This document shows positions 54,508-62,585 of a stretch of DNA of 64,000 nucleotides, piece by piece. The DNA comes from Pseudomonas synxantha. GTDB lineage: Bacteria > Pseudomonadota > Gammaproteobacteria > Pseudomonadales > Pseudomonadaceae. The position numbers and the translations under genes are program-made. Below the pieces are notes generated by a model. That model saw only the letters and a program-made list of their open reading frames with translations. It was not told the origin of the DNA and ran no database searches. Each line of letters starts with the position of its first letter. Position 1 is the first letter of the stretch. The stretch is taken from NCBI RefSeq assembly GCF_900105675.1, contig NZ_LT629786.1:4526001-4590000 (forward strand), given 5' to 3'.

Positions 54508-56229
54508 TCAGCCCTTGGCAGCAGCGACCGTCAGTTCCACAGCTTCCGGTCGCTTAAGCAGCGCATACACCAACCCCGTCAACACACTGCCCGCCACAAT
54601 CGCCAGCAAATACATCAACGCATGGTTCATCGCATTCGGGATCACCAGCACAAACAAGCCGCCGTGGGGCGCGGCGAGTTTGCAGCCAAAGTACATCGAC
54701 AGCGCACCGGTCAAGGCGCCACCGGCAATGCTGGCCGGGATCACCCGCAGCGGGTCTTTGGCCGCGAACGGGATCGCGCCCTCGGAGATAAAGCACAGGC
54801 CCAGGACCATCGCCGCCTTGCCGGCTTCGCGCTCGGTCTGGGCGAATTTGCGTCGGGCGAGCAAGGTCGCGATGCCCATGCCAATCGGCGGCACCATGCC
54901 GGCAGCCATGGTCGCGGCCATCGGCGCACCACTCGACGCCGCCAACAGGCCCACGGAAAACGCATACGCCGCCTTGTTGATCGGCCCACCCAAGTCCACG
55001 CACATCATGCCGCCGAGCAAAATACCCAGCAGCACCGCGTTGGTGGTGCCCATGGTGCTGAGAAAATCGGTCAGGCCGGACAGCAACCGGGCGACAGGCG
55101 GGCCGACCAGGTAGATCATCACCAGACCGGTGAACAAGCTCGCCAGCAACGGGATGATCAGGATCGGCTTGAGCGCCTCCAGGCTCTGGGGCAGTCGCAC
55201 CGCACGGCTTATCAACTTGACGCAGTATCCCGCGACGAAACCCGCCAGGATGCCGCCGATAAAGCCCGCGCCCAGCGTACCTGCCAGCAAGCCGCCGATC
55301 ATGCCCGGCGCCAGGCCAGGGCGGTCGGCAATCGAATAGGCAATGTAGCCTGCCAGCAGCGGCACCATCAGCAGGAATGCCTGGTCACCGACGCTTTTCA
55401 GCGCTGCCGCCAAAGTGCCCGGCTGTTCGAAGGCATGGATGCCGAACACGAATGACAAGGCGATCAGCAAGCCCCCCGCCACCACCATCGGCAACATGTA
55501 CGACACGCCGGTGAGCAAGTGTTTGTAGACGCCGGTTTTCTCCGATTTGGCCGGCGCGCCGCTGGCTGCGCTTTCCACTGCGCCTTCGGCCAGGGCCTTG
55601 TTGAGGATGGCTTCGGATTGCTTGAGAGCAATACCGGTGCCACAGCGGTAGATCTTCTTGCCGGCAAAACGCTCGGTAGCGACTTCGATATCGGCCGCCA
55701 GCAACACCACGTCGGCATTGGCGATGGCCTCCGGGCTCAACGGCGTGCGGGCGCCCACCGAGCCCTGGGTCTCGACCTGCAAGTCATAGCCCAGGCGCTT
55801 GGCGGCCTGCTGCAACGCTTCGGCGGCCATGAAGGTGTGGGCCACGCCCGTCGGGCAGGCGGTAATCGCGACGATACGCGGCGCATCTTTCGCCGCCACC
55901 GGGGCGCCGTTGGTGACATATACCTGGGCTTCTTCGGCGCCGCGACGCAATACGGCCTCGACATCCGCCAGGGCCTGGGCCGGGGTGGTCTGGAACACGC
56001 GCTTGCCGACAAACCGCTGCATGTCCACCGGTGTGCTGCTGACCAACAACACCCATTCAGCGTCATCGAGGGTGGCCTGGGACAACTGGCGCTCCGGGCG
56101 CTGCACGTCGACGACTTCGACACTGGTGTGCAAGCCCATGCGCTGGGCGGCGGCGTCCAACAAGCGGGCGCACAGCACACTGGTGACCATGCCGTTGGGG
56201 CAGGCGGTAACAATGGCTAACTTCATCAC
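54508..56229 (-). CDS. fruA: Fructose PTS permease, EIIB'BC components
   Basis: The 573-residue protein brings fructose into the cell as fructose-1-phosphate. It has a duplicated EIIB: the first (residues 1-110, Cys10 in VTACPNG) and the active one (about 117-215, Cys125 in ITACPTGVAHTF). The EIIC domain follows from about 235 to the C-terminus (LTGVSYMLPMVVAGG, GAGFIGGILAGFVAGY, GAIPFAAKDPLRVIP). It accepts phosphate from the EIIA part of FruB. It is the last gene of fruBKA, nine bases after fruK. Confidence 0.95.
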   Translation of the reverse strand: MMKLAIVTACPNGMVTSVLCARLLDAAAQRMGLHTSVEVVDVQRPERQLSQATLDDAEWVLLVSSTPVDMQRFVGKRVFQTTPAQALADVEAVLRRGAEEAQVYVTNGAPVAAKDAPRIVAITACPTGVAHTFMAAEALQQAAKRLGYDLQVETQGSVGARTPLSPEAIANADVVLLAADIEVATERFAGKKIYRCGTGIALKQSEAILNKALAEGAVESAASGAPAKSEKTGVYKHLLTGVSYMLPMVVAGGLLIALSFVFGIHAFEQPGTLAAALKSVGDQAFLLMVPLLAGYIAYSIADRPGLAPGMIGGLLAGTLGAGFIGGILAGFVAGYCVKLISRAVRLPQSLEALKPILIIPLLASLFTGLVMIYLVGPPVARLLSGLTDFLSTMGTTNAVLLGILLGGMMCVDLGGPINKAAYAFSVGLLAASSGAPMAATMAAGMVPPIGMGIATLLARRKFAQTEREAGKAAMVLGLCFISEGAIPFAAKDPLRVIPASIAGGALTGALSMYFGCKLAAPHGGLFVLVIPNAMNHALMYLLAIVAGSVLTGLVYALLKRPEAVELTVAAAKG

Positions 56230-56237
56230 AAACCCTC

Positions 56238-57158
56238 TTATTGTTCTGTCAGCGTGCGTACATCGACGCCGCTTTCTAGGTGCGCCAACTGCGCGTCATC
56301 GCTGATGCCAAAGCCGATCTGCGTTACGGCCATCGCGGCAATCGCCGTGGCGCGGCGCAGGGTCTGTTCGGCTGCTTCGTCGCTGAGCAAGCCGTGAAGC
56401 ATGCCGGCCAACAGCGAGTCGCCGGCGCCCACGGTGCTGGCCACCGTCACCTTGGGCGGCGTGGCGTGCAGCGCTGCACCTGGGCGGTACCAGGTCACAC
56501 CCGCAGCGCCGTCGGAGACCACCACATGTTCGACGCCCTGCCGATGCAGTTGGCTGATGGCATCGGTGGCATTATCCAAGGCGTCGGCCAGCTCTTCGGT
56601 ATTGGGCTTGACCAGCCACGGGCCTGCCTGCAAGCCGGTGCGCAACGCTTCTCCACTGGTGTCCAGGGCGACTTTCAAACCGAGGCCTTTCAACTGCTGC
56701 AACAGCCCCCGAAACCACTGCGGGCTGACGCCACGCGGCAAGCTGCCGGCCACCACCACCGCGTCGAATTGCGGGCCGATCATTGCGACCCTATCGAGCA
56801 GTGCGTTCTGCGCCTCTTCACTCACCAGCGGCCCCGGCGCATTGATGTCGGTGACACGCCCGTCCTGTTCGGCAATTTTGATATTGCTGCGGGTTTCGCC
56901 GGGCACGCGAACGAACGCATCGCCAAACCCACGGCGGCTGATCAGCGCATCGAAAGCCTGGGGGTTCGCCTCACCGAGAAACCCGCCGACGCTGACGTCA
57001 TGGCCCAGGTCCGCCAGCACTTGCGCCACGTTCACGCCCTTGCCCGCCGCATGGGTGAGCATCGCTTCACTGCGATTGACTGCACCCGGTTCCAGGCGCG
57101 CCAGGCGCACCGTGAGGTCCAACGCCGGGTTCAGCGTCAGGGTCAGAATCTTCGCCAT
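56238..57158 (-). CDS. fruK: 1-phosphofructokinase
   Basis: The 306-residue PfkB-family kinase phosphorylates fructose-1-phosphate to the 1,6-bisphosphate. PfkB signatures are VNRSEAMLTHAAGKGVNVAQVLADLG near the start (split here as VNRSEAM and AGKGVNVAQVLADLG) and the catalytic ASTVGAGDSLLAGML near the end. It directly follows fruB with no gap and is followed by fruA. In Pseudomonas fructose enters only by this PTS route, so the enzyme links fructose to lower glycolysis and the Entner-Doudoroff pathway. Confidence 0.95.
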   Translation of the reverse strand: MAKILTLTLNPALDLTVRLARLEPGAVNRSEAMLTHAAGKGVNVAQVLADLGHDVSVGGFLGEANPQAFDALISRRGFGDAFVRVPGETRSNIKIAEQDGRVTDINAPGPLVSEEAQNALLDRVAMIGPQFDAVVVAGSLPRGVSPQWFRGLLQQLKGLGLKVALDTSGEALRTGLQAGPWLVKPNTEELADALDNATDAISQLHRQGVEHVVVSDGAAGVTWYRPGAALHATPPKVTVASTVGAGDSLLAGMLHGLLSDEAAEQTLRRATAIAAMAVTQIGFGISDDAQLAHLESGVDVRTLTEQ

Positions 57159-60017
57159 TTACACGGCCTCCACAAGGGCACGCACTTCGGCAGGCGAACC
57201 AACCAACAGTGCTTGTTGCGCCAGGCCCCGGGCCTCGCTCAGACTGAATTCACGTACACGCGCTTTCACTTCAGGAATGCTGCGGGCCGACACACTCAAC
57301 TCATCCACCCCAAGGCCGACCAGCACCGGCACGGCCAATGGATCTGCCGCCAACTCGCCGCAGACGCCGACCCATTTGCCGTGGGCATGGGCGGCGCGCA
57401 CGGTGATGTCGATCAGTTGCAACACCGCCGGGTGCAGGCCGTCGGCCTGGGCCGACAGGGTCGGGTGACCACGGTCGATGGCCAGGGTGTACTGGGTCAG
57501 GTCATTGGTGCCGACGCTGAAGAAGTCCACTTCCTTGGCCAGTACCGGCGCCAGCAAGGCGGCTGACGGTACTTCGATCATGATGCCCAACTGCAAATCA
57601 GCCACCGGGATTTCCAGGCGCAGGCGCTCGGTCATGTCCCGGGCTGCACGCCATTCATCCACGCTGCCGACCATGGGAAACATGATGCGCAACGGTCGGT
57701 TATCCGCCGAACGCAGCAGCGCACGCAGTTGCGCTTCCATGATCTTGGGGCGCTGCAAGGTCAGGCGAATACCGCGTACGCCAAGAAACGGATTTTCCTC
57801 TTCGGCGATAGGCCAATACGGCAAAGGCTTATCGCCGCCCACATCAAGGGTGCGCACTACCAGCGGGCGCCCGTCGAGGCCGTCGAGCACGCGACGGTAT
57901 TCGGCCTCCTGGGTGGCTTCGTCCGGCGCTTGGGGATGGGCCATGAAAATCAGCTCGGTGCGCAGCAGGCCAATGCCTTCGGCGCCCTGCTCCACTGCAC
58001 TGGCCACCCCGGCGCTTTCGCCGATATTGGCGAACACTTCCACGGCGTGACCGTCACGGGTCAGCGCCGGTTCGTGGCGTTGGGCCGACGCCGCCTGCAA
58101 GCGTTGTTCGCGGGTATCGCGCTCGACCACAGCCCGTTGCAAAGTAGCGGCGTCCGGGTCGACATGCAGGCGACCGCGCTGACCGTCGAGCAACAGCGGT
58201 GTGCCGGCGTTCAGCAGCAACACTGCAGCGCCTGCGCCGACCAAGGCAGGAATGCCCAGGGCGCGAGCGACGATGGCGCTGTGGGCGGTGGCACCGCCGC
58301 GAGCGGTAAGGATACCGGCGACGCGGGCCGGGTCCAGGCGCGCCACGTCCGAAGGGCCGACTTCATCCATCACCAGGATGTAGGGCTCGCTGGGCTCCTG
58401 AACGGTTTCGACACCGCACAGTTGCGCCAGTACTCGACGACCTATATCGCGCAGGTCGGCGGCGCGCTCGGCCAGCAAGGCGTCCTGCAACGCTTCCTGC
58501 TGCTTGGCGGCGGCTTCGATCACACTCATCCAGGCGGCTTCGGCGCTTTCGCCCTGCTTGAGGCGGGTGTCGACTTCGTCGGTCAGTTCCGGGTCGTCGA
58601 GCATTTCCTGGTGGGTGATGAAAATCTCGCGGATGGCCTTGGCCAGGCTGCGTTCGATCAGGCCCTGGATATCCTGGCGCACCTCGCTCAAGGCCGCGTG
58701 CAGGCGCTGGCGCTCAATCGCAGCAGACTCACCGCGCAGGGGGTAATCAAACAGCTGTGGAATCTGGATATGGGCCGGGCCGATGGCGATGCCCGGCGCG
58801 GCGGCGATGGCCTGGAGCTGGCTACCACTCAGTGGCGCACTGAGTACCGGCTCGACATCGACCTGGGCAGGTTGGGCGCTCACGCTCGGCAATGGCTCGA
58901 CGTCTTCGCCAAGCCCCTCTTCGATCGCGGCCAACAGCGCGGGCAATGCGTCGCCGGCAATCGTCGGCTCGGCAACGAATTCCAGTACCTGGCCGCGACG
59001 CGCACCAAGGCTGAGCAACTTGCTCAGGCTTTTGACCGACACGGCGCCCACCGGGCCATCGATGATACGCACACGGATATCGCCGTCGAAACTCTTCGCC
59101 AATTGCGCGAGGATCTTGGCCGGGCGCGCATGCAGGCCATGAGCGTTGGCCAGGGTAATGCGGGCGCTGGGCCAGTCCGCAGGCAATTCGCCGCCCAGCA
59201 CTTCCAGCACCGCACGGCTGCTGGTGGCACGCCCCAGTTCCTGGCCGCGCCCTTCAATCAACAAGGCACACAGGCGTTCAAGCAGGGCTTGGTGGGCTTC
59301 ACCGAGGCTCGCCAGGCAGAACAGGCCGTGCAGGGGCTGGCCGAGGTAGCGCATGGGCTTGTCCGGCGTGACAAACGCCAGGCCCGGGCGCTTGACCGTC
59401 TGCTCGCTGTGCAACCACCACAAGCCATCGCCCAGGGGCAGCGCGTCAACTTGTTGCAGCACTGCAGCAAAACCATTGCTCACGCAGTCGGCCTGACGCA
59501 GCAGGCGTGCGCCGCGCCATACCAGCTCTTCAAAATCGTCGGCAGATACGCCCAGGCTGATCATCTGCGCATCCAGCGCCAGCTCCTGGGGAGCGCCTTG
59601 CAACAGCTTCAACAAGGCTTCGGCGCTGCCGGCCCGACGCAGTGCCTGGCCCAAGTCGGTTTCACCGAGGGCGCGGGTCAGCAGTTGCAACAGCCGCAGG
59701 TGCTCATCGGATTTAGCCGCGATGCCAATCGCCAGGTAGACCACCTGGCCGTCGCCCCAGTCCACCCCTTCGGGGAACTGCAACAGGCGCACACCGGTGG
59801 AAAATACCTGGTCGCGGGTTTCTGGCGTGCCGTGGGGAATGGCGATGCCCTGGCCGAGAAAAGTCGAACCCTGGGCCTCACGGGCTTGCAAGCCACTGAG
59901 ATAACCCTCGGCAACCAGGCCATCGGCCACCAATTTGTCAGCGAGCAGGTGCAAGGCAGCAGACTTATCCACAGCCACCTGGCCCATGGATATCTGCTCT
60001 ACGGTGAGCTCAAGCAT
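57159..60017 (-). CDS. fruB: Fructose PTS multiphosphoryl transfer protein (EIIA-HPr-EI)
   Basis: The 952-residue fusion supplies phosphate to FruA. EIIA-Fru comes first, with His62 in IAIPHGTPE. A spacer domain leads to an HPr domain (His296 in GLHARPAK), followed by Enzyme I (phospho-His579 in GGATAHSAIVARAL; PEP-binding FFSVGTNDLTQYTLA near the C-terminus). Pseudomonads have no separate general EI for sugars, so this is the sole sugar PTS energy-coupling protein. It is the first gene of fruBKA, and FruR-type operators lie upstream. Confidence 0.96.
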   Translation of the reverse strand: MLELTVEQISMGQVAVDKSAALHLLADKLVADGLVAEGYLSGLQAREAQGSTFLGQGIAIPHGTPETRDQVFSTGVRLLQFPEGVDWGDGQVVYLAIGIAAKSDEHLRLLQLLTRALGETDLGQALRRAGSAEALLKLLQGAPQELALDAQMISLGVSADDFEELVWRGARLLRQADCVSNGFAAVLQQVDALPLGDGLWWLHSEQTVKRPGLAFVTPDKPMRYLGQPLHGLFCLASLGEAHQALLERLCALLIEGRGQELGRATSSRAVLEVLGGELPADWPSARITLANAHGLHARPAKILAQLAKSFDGDIRVRIIDGPVGAVSVKSLSKLLSLGARRGQVLEFVAEPTIAGDALPALLAAIEEGLGEDVEPLPSVSAQPAQVDVEPVLSAPLSGSQLQAIAAAPGIAIGPAHIQIPQLFDYPLRGESAAIERQRLHAALSEVRQDIQGLIERSLAKAIREIFITHQEMLDDPELTDEVDTRLKQGESAEAAWMSVIEAAAKQQEALQDALLAERAADLRDIGRRVLAQLCGVETVQEPSEPYILVMDEVGPSDVARLDPARVAGILTARGGATAHSAIVARALGIPALVGAGAAVLLLNAGTPLLLDGQRGRLHVDPDAATLQRAVVERDTREQRLQAASAQRHEPALTRDGHAVEVFANIGESAGVASAVEQGAEGIGLLRTELIFMAHPQAPDEATQEAEYRRVLDGLDGRPLVVRTLDVGGDKPLPYWPIAEEENPFLGVRGIRLTLQRPKIMEAQLRALLRSADNRPLRIMFPMVGSVDEWRAARDMTERLRLEIPVADLQLGIMIEVPSAALLAPVLAKEVDFFSVGTNDLTQYTLAIDRGHPTLSAQADGLHPAVLQLIDITVRAAHAHGKWVGVCGELAADPLAVPVLVGLGVDELSVSARSIPEVKARVREFSLSEARGLAQQALLVGSPAEVRALVEAV

Positions 60018-60074
60018 GCCGTTCTCCTAGTTAGTGCGATGTGCGCACTAGGTATTGTTTTGAATAAATCAGCG

Positions 60075-60086
60075 CGAGACGTTCAA
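60075..60086. promoter_or_regulatory. Weaker candidate FruR/Cra site near fruB
   Basis: On the minus strand TTGAACGTCTCG matches 9 of 12 bases of the Cra site TTAAACGTTTCA, 58 bases before fruB. Confidence 0.4.
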
Positions 60087-60153
60087 AAATAACTGACTGA
60101 GTGGTCAATTGGCAGTGGTCACTCAGTGGCGAACATCGTAAAAATACGCCTGC

Positions 60154-60165
60154 TGAAACGTTTAA
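60154..60165. promoter_or_regulatory. FruR/Cra operator
   Basis: TGAAACGTTTAA is the exact complement of TTAAACGTTTCA, the operator reported for Pseudomonas putida Cra. It lies in the gap between divergent fruB and fruR. FruR bound here would repress fruBKA and be released by fructose-1-phosphate. Confidence 0.85.
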
Positions 60166-60310
60166 TCTAGAATTTATGGCAGATTACGCGTTAATTGCGC
60201 AAGCTAGAAGGGCCACTCGGCGCTTGCTCTGGGACATTGGTCGTGGGCTGGAATCGGTTACGATTGGACAAAATGTCGGGGCACGCTCTAAAAAACAAGG
60301 AAATCCCGGT

Positions 60311-61306
60311 TTGAAACTCAGTGATATCGCACGTCTGGCCGGTGTGTCCGTGACCACCGCCAGCTATGTCATCAATGGCAAGGCCGAACAGCAACGCATC
60401 AGCAATGCAACCGTTGAGCGTGTTCGCGCCGTAGTCCAGGCCCATGGCTTTACGCCCAATCCCCAAGCCGCCGGGCTGCGCAGTCGGCACACGCGCACTC
60501 TGGGGTTCATCCTGCCCGACCTGGAAAACCCCAGTTACGCACGCATCGCCAAGCTGCTGGAACAAGGTGCACGGGCGCGGGGCTACCAGTTGCTGATTGC
60601 CAGTTCCGATGACGAAGCCGCCAGCGAACGCCAACTGCTGCAACTGTTCCGTGCGCGGCGTTGCGATGCGTTGTTCGTCGCCAGTTGCCTGCCAGCCTCG
60701 GATGACAGCTATCGCGAGCTGCAAGCCAAGGGGTTGCCGGTGATCGCCATTGACCGGGTCATGGAGCCGAGTCAATTCTGCTCGGTGGTCAGTGATGACC
60801 GCCAGGCCTGCCAGCAACTCACCAGCAGCCTGCTGCAACCGCTGCCCAAGCAAATCGCACTGATCGGCGCACGCCCCGAGTTGAGCATCAGCCAGGAGCG
60901 TACCGCAGGTTTCCGTGAAGCGCTGCAAGGCTTCACCGGCGAAGTGATCATCGAACAGGGCGAAGCCTTCAGCCGTGACTGCGGCCGACAGTTGATGGAA
61001 CAACTGCTGCAACGCCTGGGGCATTTGCCCGACGCGCTGGTGACGACATCCTACGTACTGCTGCAAGGCGTGTTCGACGCGCTGCATGACTTCCCCCTCA
61101 GGTCGCGCCCCCTGCGCCTGGGCACCTTCGGCGATACCCAATTGCTGGATTTCCTGCCACTGCCGGTCAACGCCATGGCCCAGCAACACCAGTTGATCGC
61201 CGAGACCGCCCTGCGCCTGGCCCTGGCCGCCATTGAGGAAGAACAGTACCAACCGGGCGTGCACGCCATTGGCCGGACCTTCAAGCAGCGTATTCACGAG
61301 GCCTGA
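60311..61306 (+). CDS. fruR: Fructose-responsive LacI-family repressor FruR (Cra)
   Basis: The 331-residue repressor has a LacI-type HTH at its start (MKLSDIARLAGVSVTTASYVINGKA) split as KLSDIARLAGVSVTTA and SYVINGKA, then a periplasmic-binding-protein-like effector domain (LGFILPDLENPSYARIAKLL split by PDLENPSYAR). A TTG start at 60311 is chosen because AAGGAAAT lies just before it and the HTH begins at this codon. Longer in-frame readings add 70 residues unlike any FruR. It is divergent from fruBKA and followed after two bases by a tatD-type gene, with which it is cotranscribed. Confidence 0.93.
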   Translation: MKLSDIARLAGVSVTTASYVINGKAEQQRISNATVERVRAVVQAHGFTPNPQAAGLRSRHTRTLGFILPDLENPSYARIAKLLEQGARARGYQLLIASSDDEAASERQLLQLFRARRCDALFVASCLPASDDSYRELQAKGLPVIAIDRVMEPSQFCSVVSDDRQACQQLTSSLLQPLPKQIALIGARPELSISQERTAGFREALQGFTGEVIIEQGEAFSRDCGRQLMEQLLQRLGHLPDALVTTSYVLLQGVFDALHDFPLRSRPLRLGTFGDTQLLDFLPLPVNAMAQQHQLIAETALRLALAAIEEEQYQPGVHAIGRTFKQRIHEA

Positions 61307-61308
61307 GC

Positions 61309-62085
61309 GTGGAGCTGATCGACACCCACACCCACCTGGACTTCGCGGACTTCGACCACGATCGCCCGCAAGTCCTCGCCCATAGCCGTCAACTCGGCGT
61401 ACAGCGCATGGTGGTGTTGGGCGTATACCAGAAAAATTGGCAGCGGCTTTGGGATTTGGTGCAGCAGGACGACGGCTTGTTCGCGGCCTTCGGCTTGCAC
61501 CCTGTGTATCTCGATGATCATCGCCCTGCCGACCTGCTGGAGTTGGGTGACTGGTTGACGCGCCTGCGCGGCCACCGGCAATTATGCGCCGTGGGAGAAA
61601 TCGGCCTGGATTACTGGCTTGAGCAACTGGACCGCGAGCGCCAGCAGAGCCTGTTCGAAACGCAACTGAAACTGGCACTGGATTTCCAACTGCCGGCCTT
61701 GCTGCATGTACGCCGCAGCCACGCCGCCGTGATTGCCACTCTCAAGCGCATCCGCCTGCCACGGGGCGGGATCATCCATGCGTTCGCCGGCAGCCTCGAG
61801 GAGGCCCGCGAGTACATCAAGCTCGGTTTCAAACTTGGCCTGGGCGGCGCCGCCACCTGGCCCCAAGCCCTGCGCATGCACAAGGTACTTGCCCAGTTGC
61901 CCCTTGACGCTGTTGTGCTGGAAACCGATTCGCCGGATATGGCCCCGGCCATGTATCCCAACCAGCGCAACAGCCCGCAGCACCTGCCGGACATCTGCGT
62001 AGCCCTGGCGCAGCGCATGGCAATCAGCCCTTCATTGCTGGCTGAGACGAGCACACGCAATGCGTGTGAGTTGTTCAACTGGTAG
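61309..62085 (+). CDS. TatD-family metal-dependent deoxyribonuclease (YjjV-like)
   Basis: The 258-residue TIM-barrel hydrolase shows the TatD metal motifs DTHTHLDF at the start, GEIGLDYW, LLHVRRSHAAV, IIHAFAGS and LETDSPDM. TatD proteins are Mg-dependent 3'-5' nucleases acting in DNA repair or quality control. It starts at GTG with GAGG upstream, two bases past fruR, so the two share a message. Its last 54 bases overlap, tail to tail, the end of a gene on the other strand. Confidence 0.92.
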   Translation: MELIDTHTHLDFADFDHDRPQVLAHSRQLGVQRMVVLGVYQKNWQRLWDLVQQDDGLFAAFGLHPVYLDDHRPADLLELGDWLTRLRGHRQLCAVGEIGLDYWLEQLDRERQQSLFETQLKLALDFQLPALLHVRRSHAAVIATLKRIRLPRGGIIHAFAGSLEEAREYIKLGFKLGLGGAATWPQALRMHKVLAQLPLDAVVLETDSPDMAPAMYPNQRNSPQHLPDICVALAQRMAISPSLLAETSTRNACELFNW

Positions 62086-62460
62086 CGGGCTGATGACCTG
62101 CAACTCCAAGGTCATCCTCTGTCGATGACGGGCGTAGCGCACGACCAGGAAATGAATCAACACCGTAGCCAGTGAAAGGTTGAACTGCGCAATCATGCTG
62201 AGCAGGCCCAACCACTCTGCAACCAGGGCCACCACCAAGGTCGCGCACGTCAGCATGATCATGCTCGGGCGCACCAACGCCCACTGGTCGAGGGCGCGAA
62301 ACTGACGCAACTGCTTGAGGCAACACAGCTGCAAGCCGCAGTGGCAATACGTACAGTCAAAAGGTATATCAATGGCAATGGCGTTCAATTGCCAAGGCTT
62401 GAGTTCAAACGTCATGTCGCACTGGGCGCAATGCCCCTTGATACCGATTGCAGCGGCCAT
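62032..62460 (-). CDS. Small Cys-rich membrane protein, function unknown
   Basis: The 142-residue protein starts with two Cys pairs (HCAQC near 10 and CTYCHC near 36, then CC), a pattern like a zinc ribbon. Two hydrophobic segments follow (SMIMLTCATLVVALVAEWLGL and the next, LSLATVLIHFLVVRY, quoted in parts). A hydrophilic tail ends it. GAGGAGA lies eight bases before the ATG, and most of the frame is outside other genes, which supports it as real. Its 3' end overlaps the tatD-type gene by 54 bases in the opposite direction. I recognise no family. Confidence 0.6.
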   Translation of the reverse strand: MAAAIGIKGHCAQCDMTFELKPWQLNAIAIDIPFDCTYCHCGLQLCCLKQLRQFRALDQWALVRPSMIMLTCATLVVALVAEWLGLLSMIAQFNLSLATVLIHFLVVRYARHRQRMTLELQVISPLPVEQLTRIACARLSQQ

Positions 62461-62585
62461 CGTCGTGTCTCCTCGTGACCGTGACGGATGAAATAAATTT
62501 TCACCTAACCACGCTGCGATAAAACACAGTCCGACAAATCAGGATATGCGCCACGCAATCCAAAGCTCAATCCCACAGAAAATTC

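Noticed and set aside
60101..60310. 70-residue N-terminal extension of FruR
   Set aside because: It would run through the Cra operator, lacks similarity to FruR, and the TTG at 60311 has AAGGAAAT and starts the HTH.
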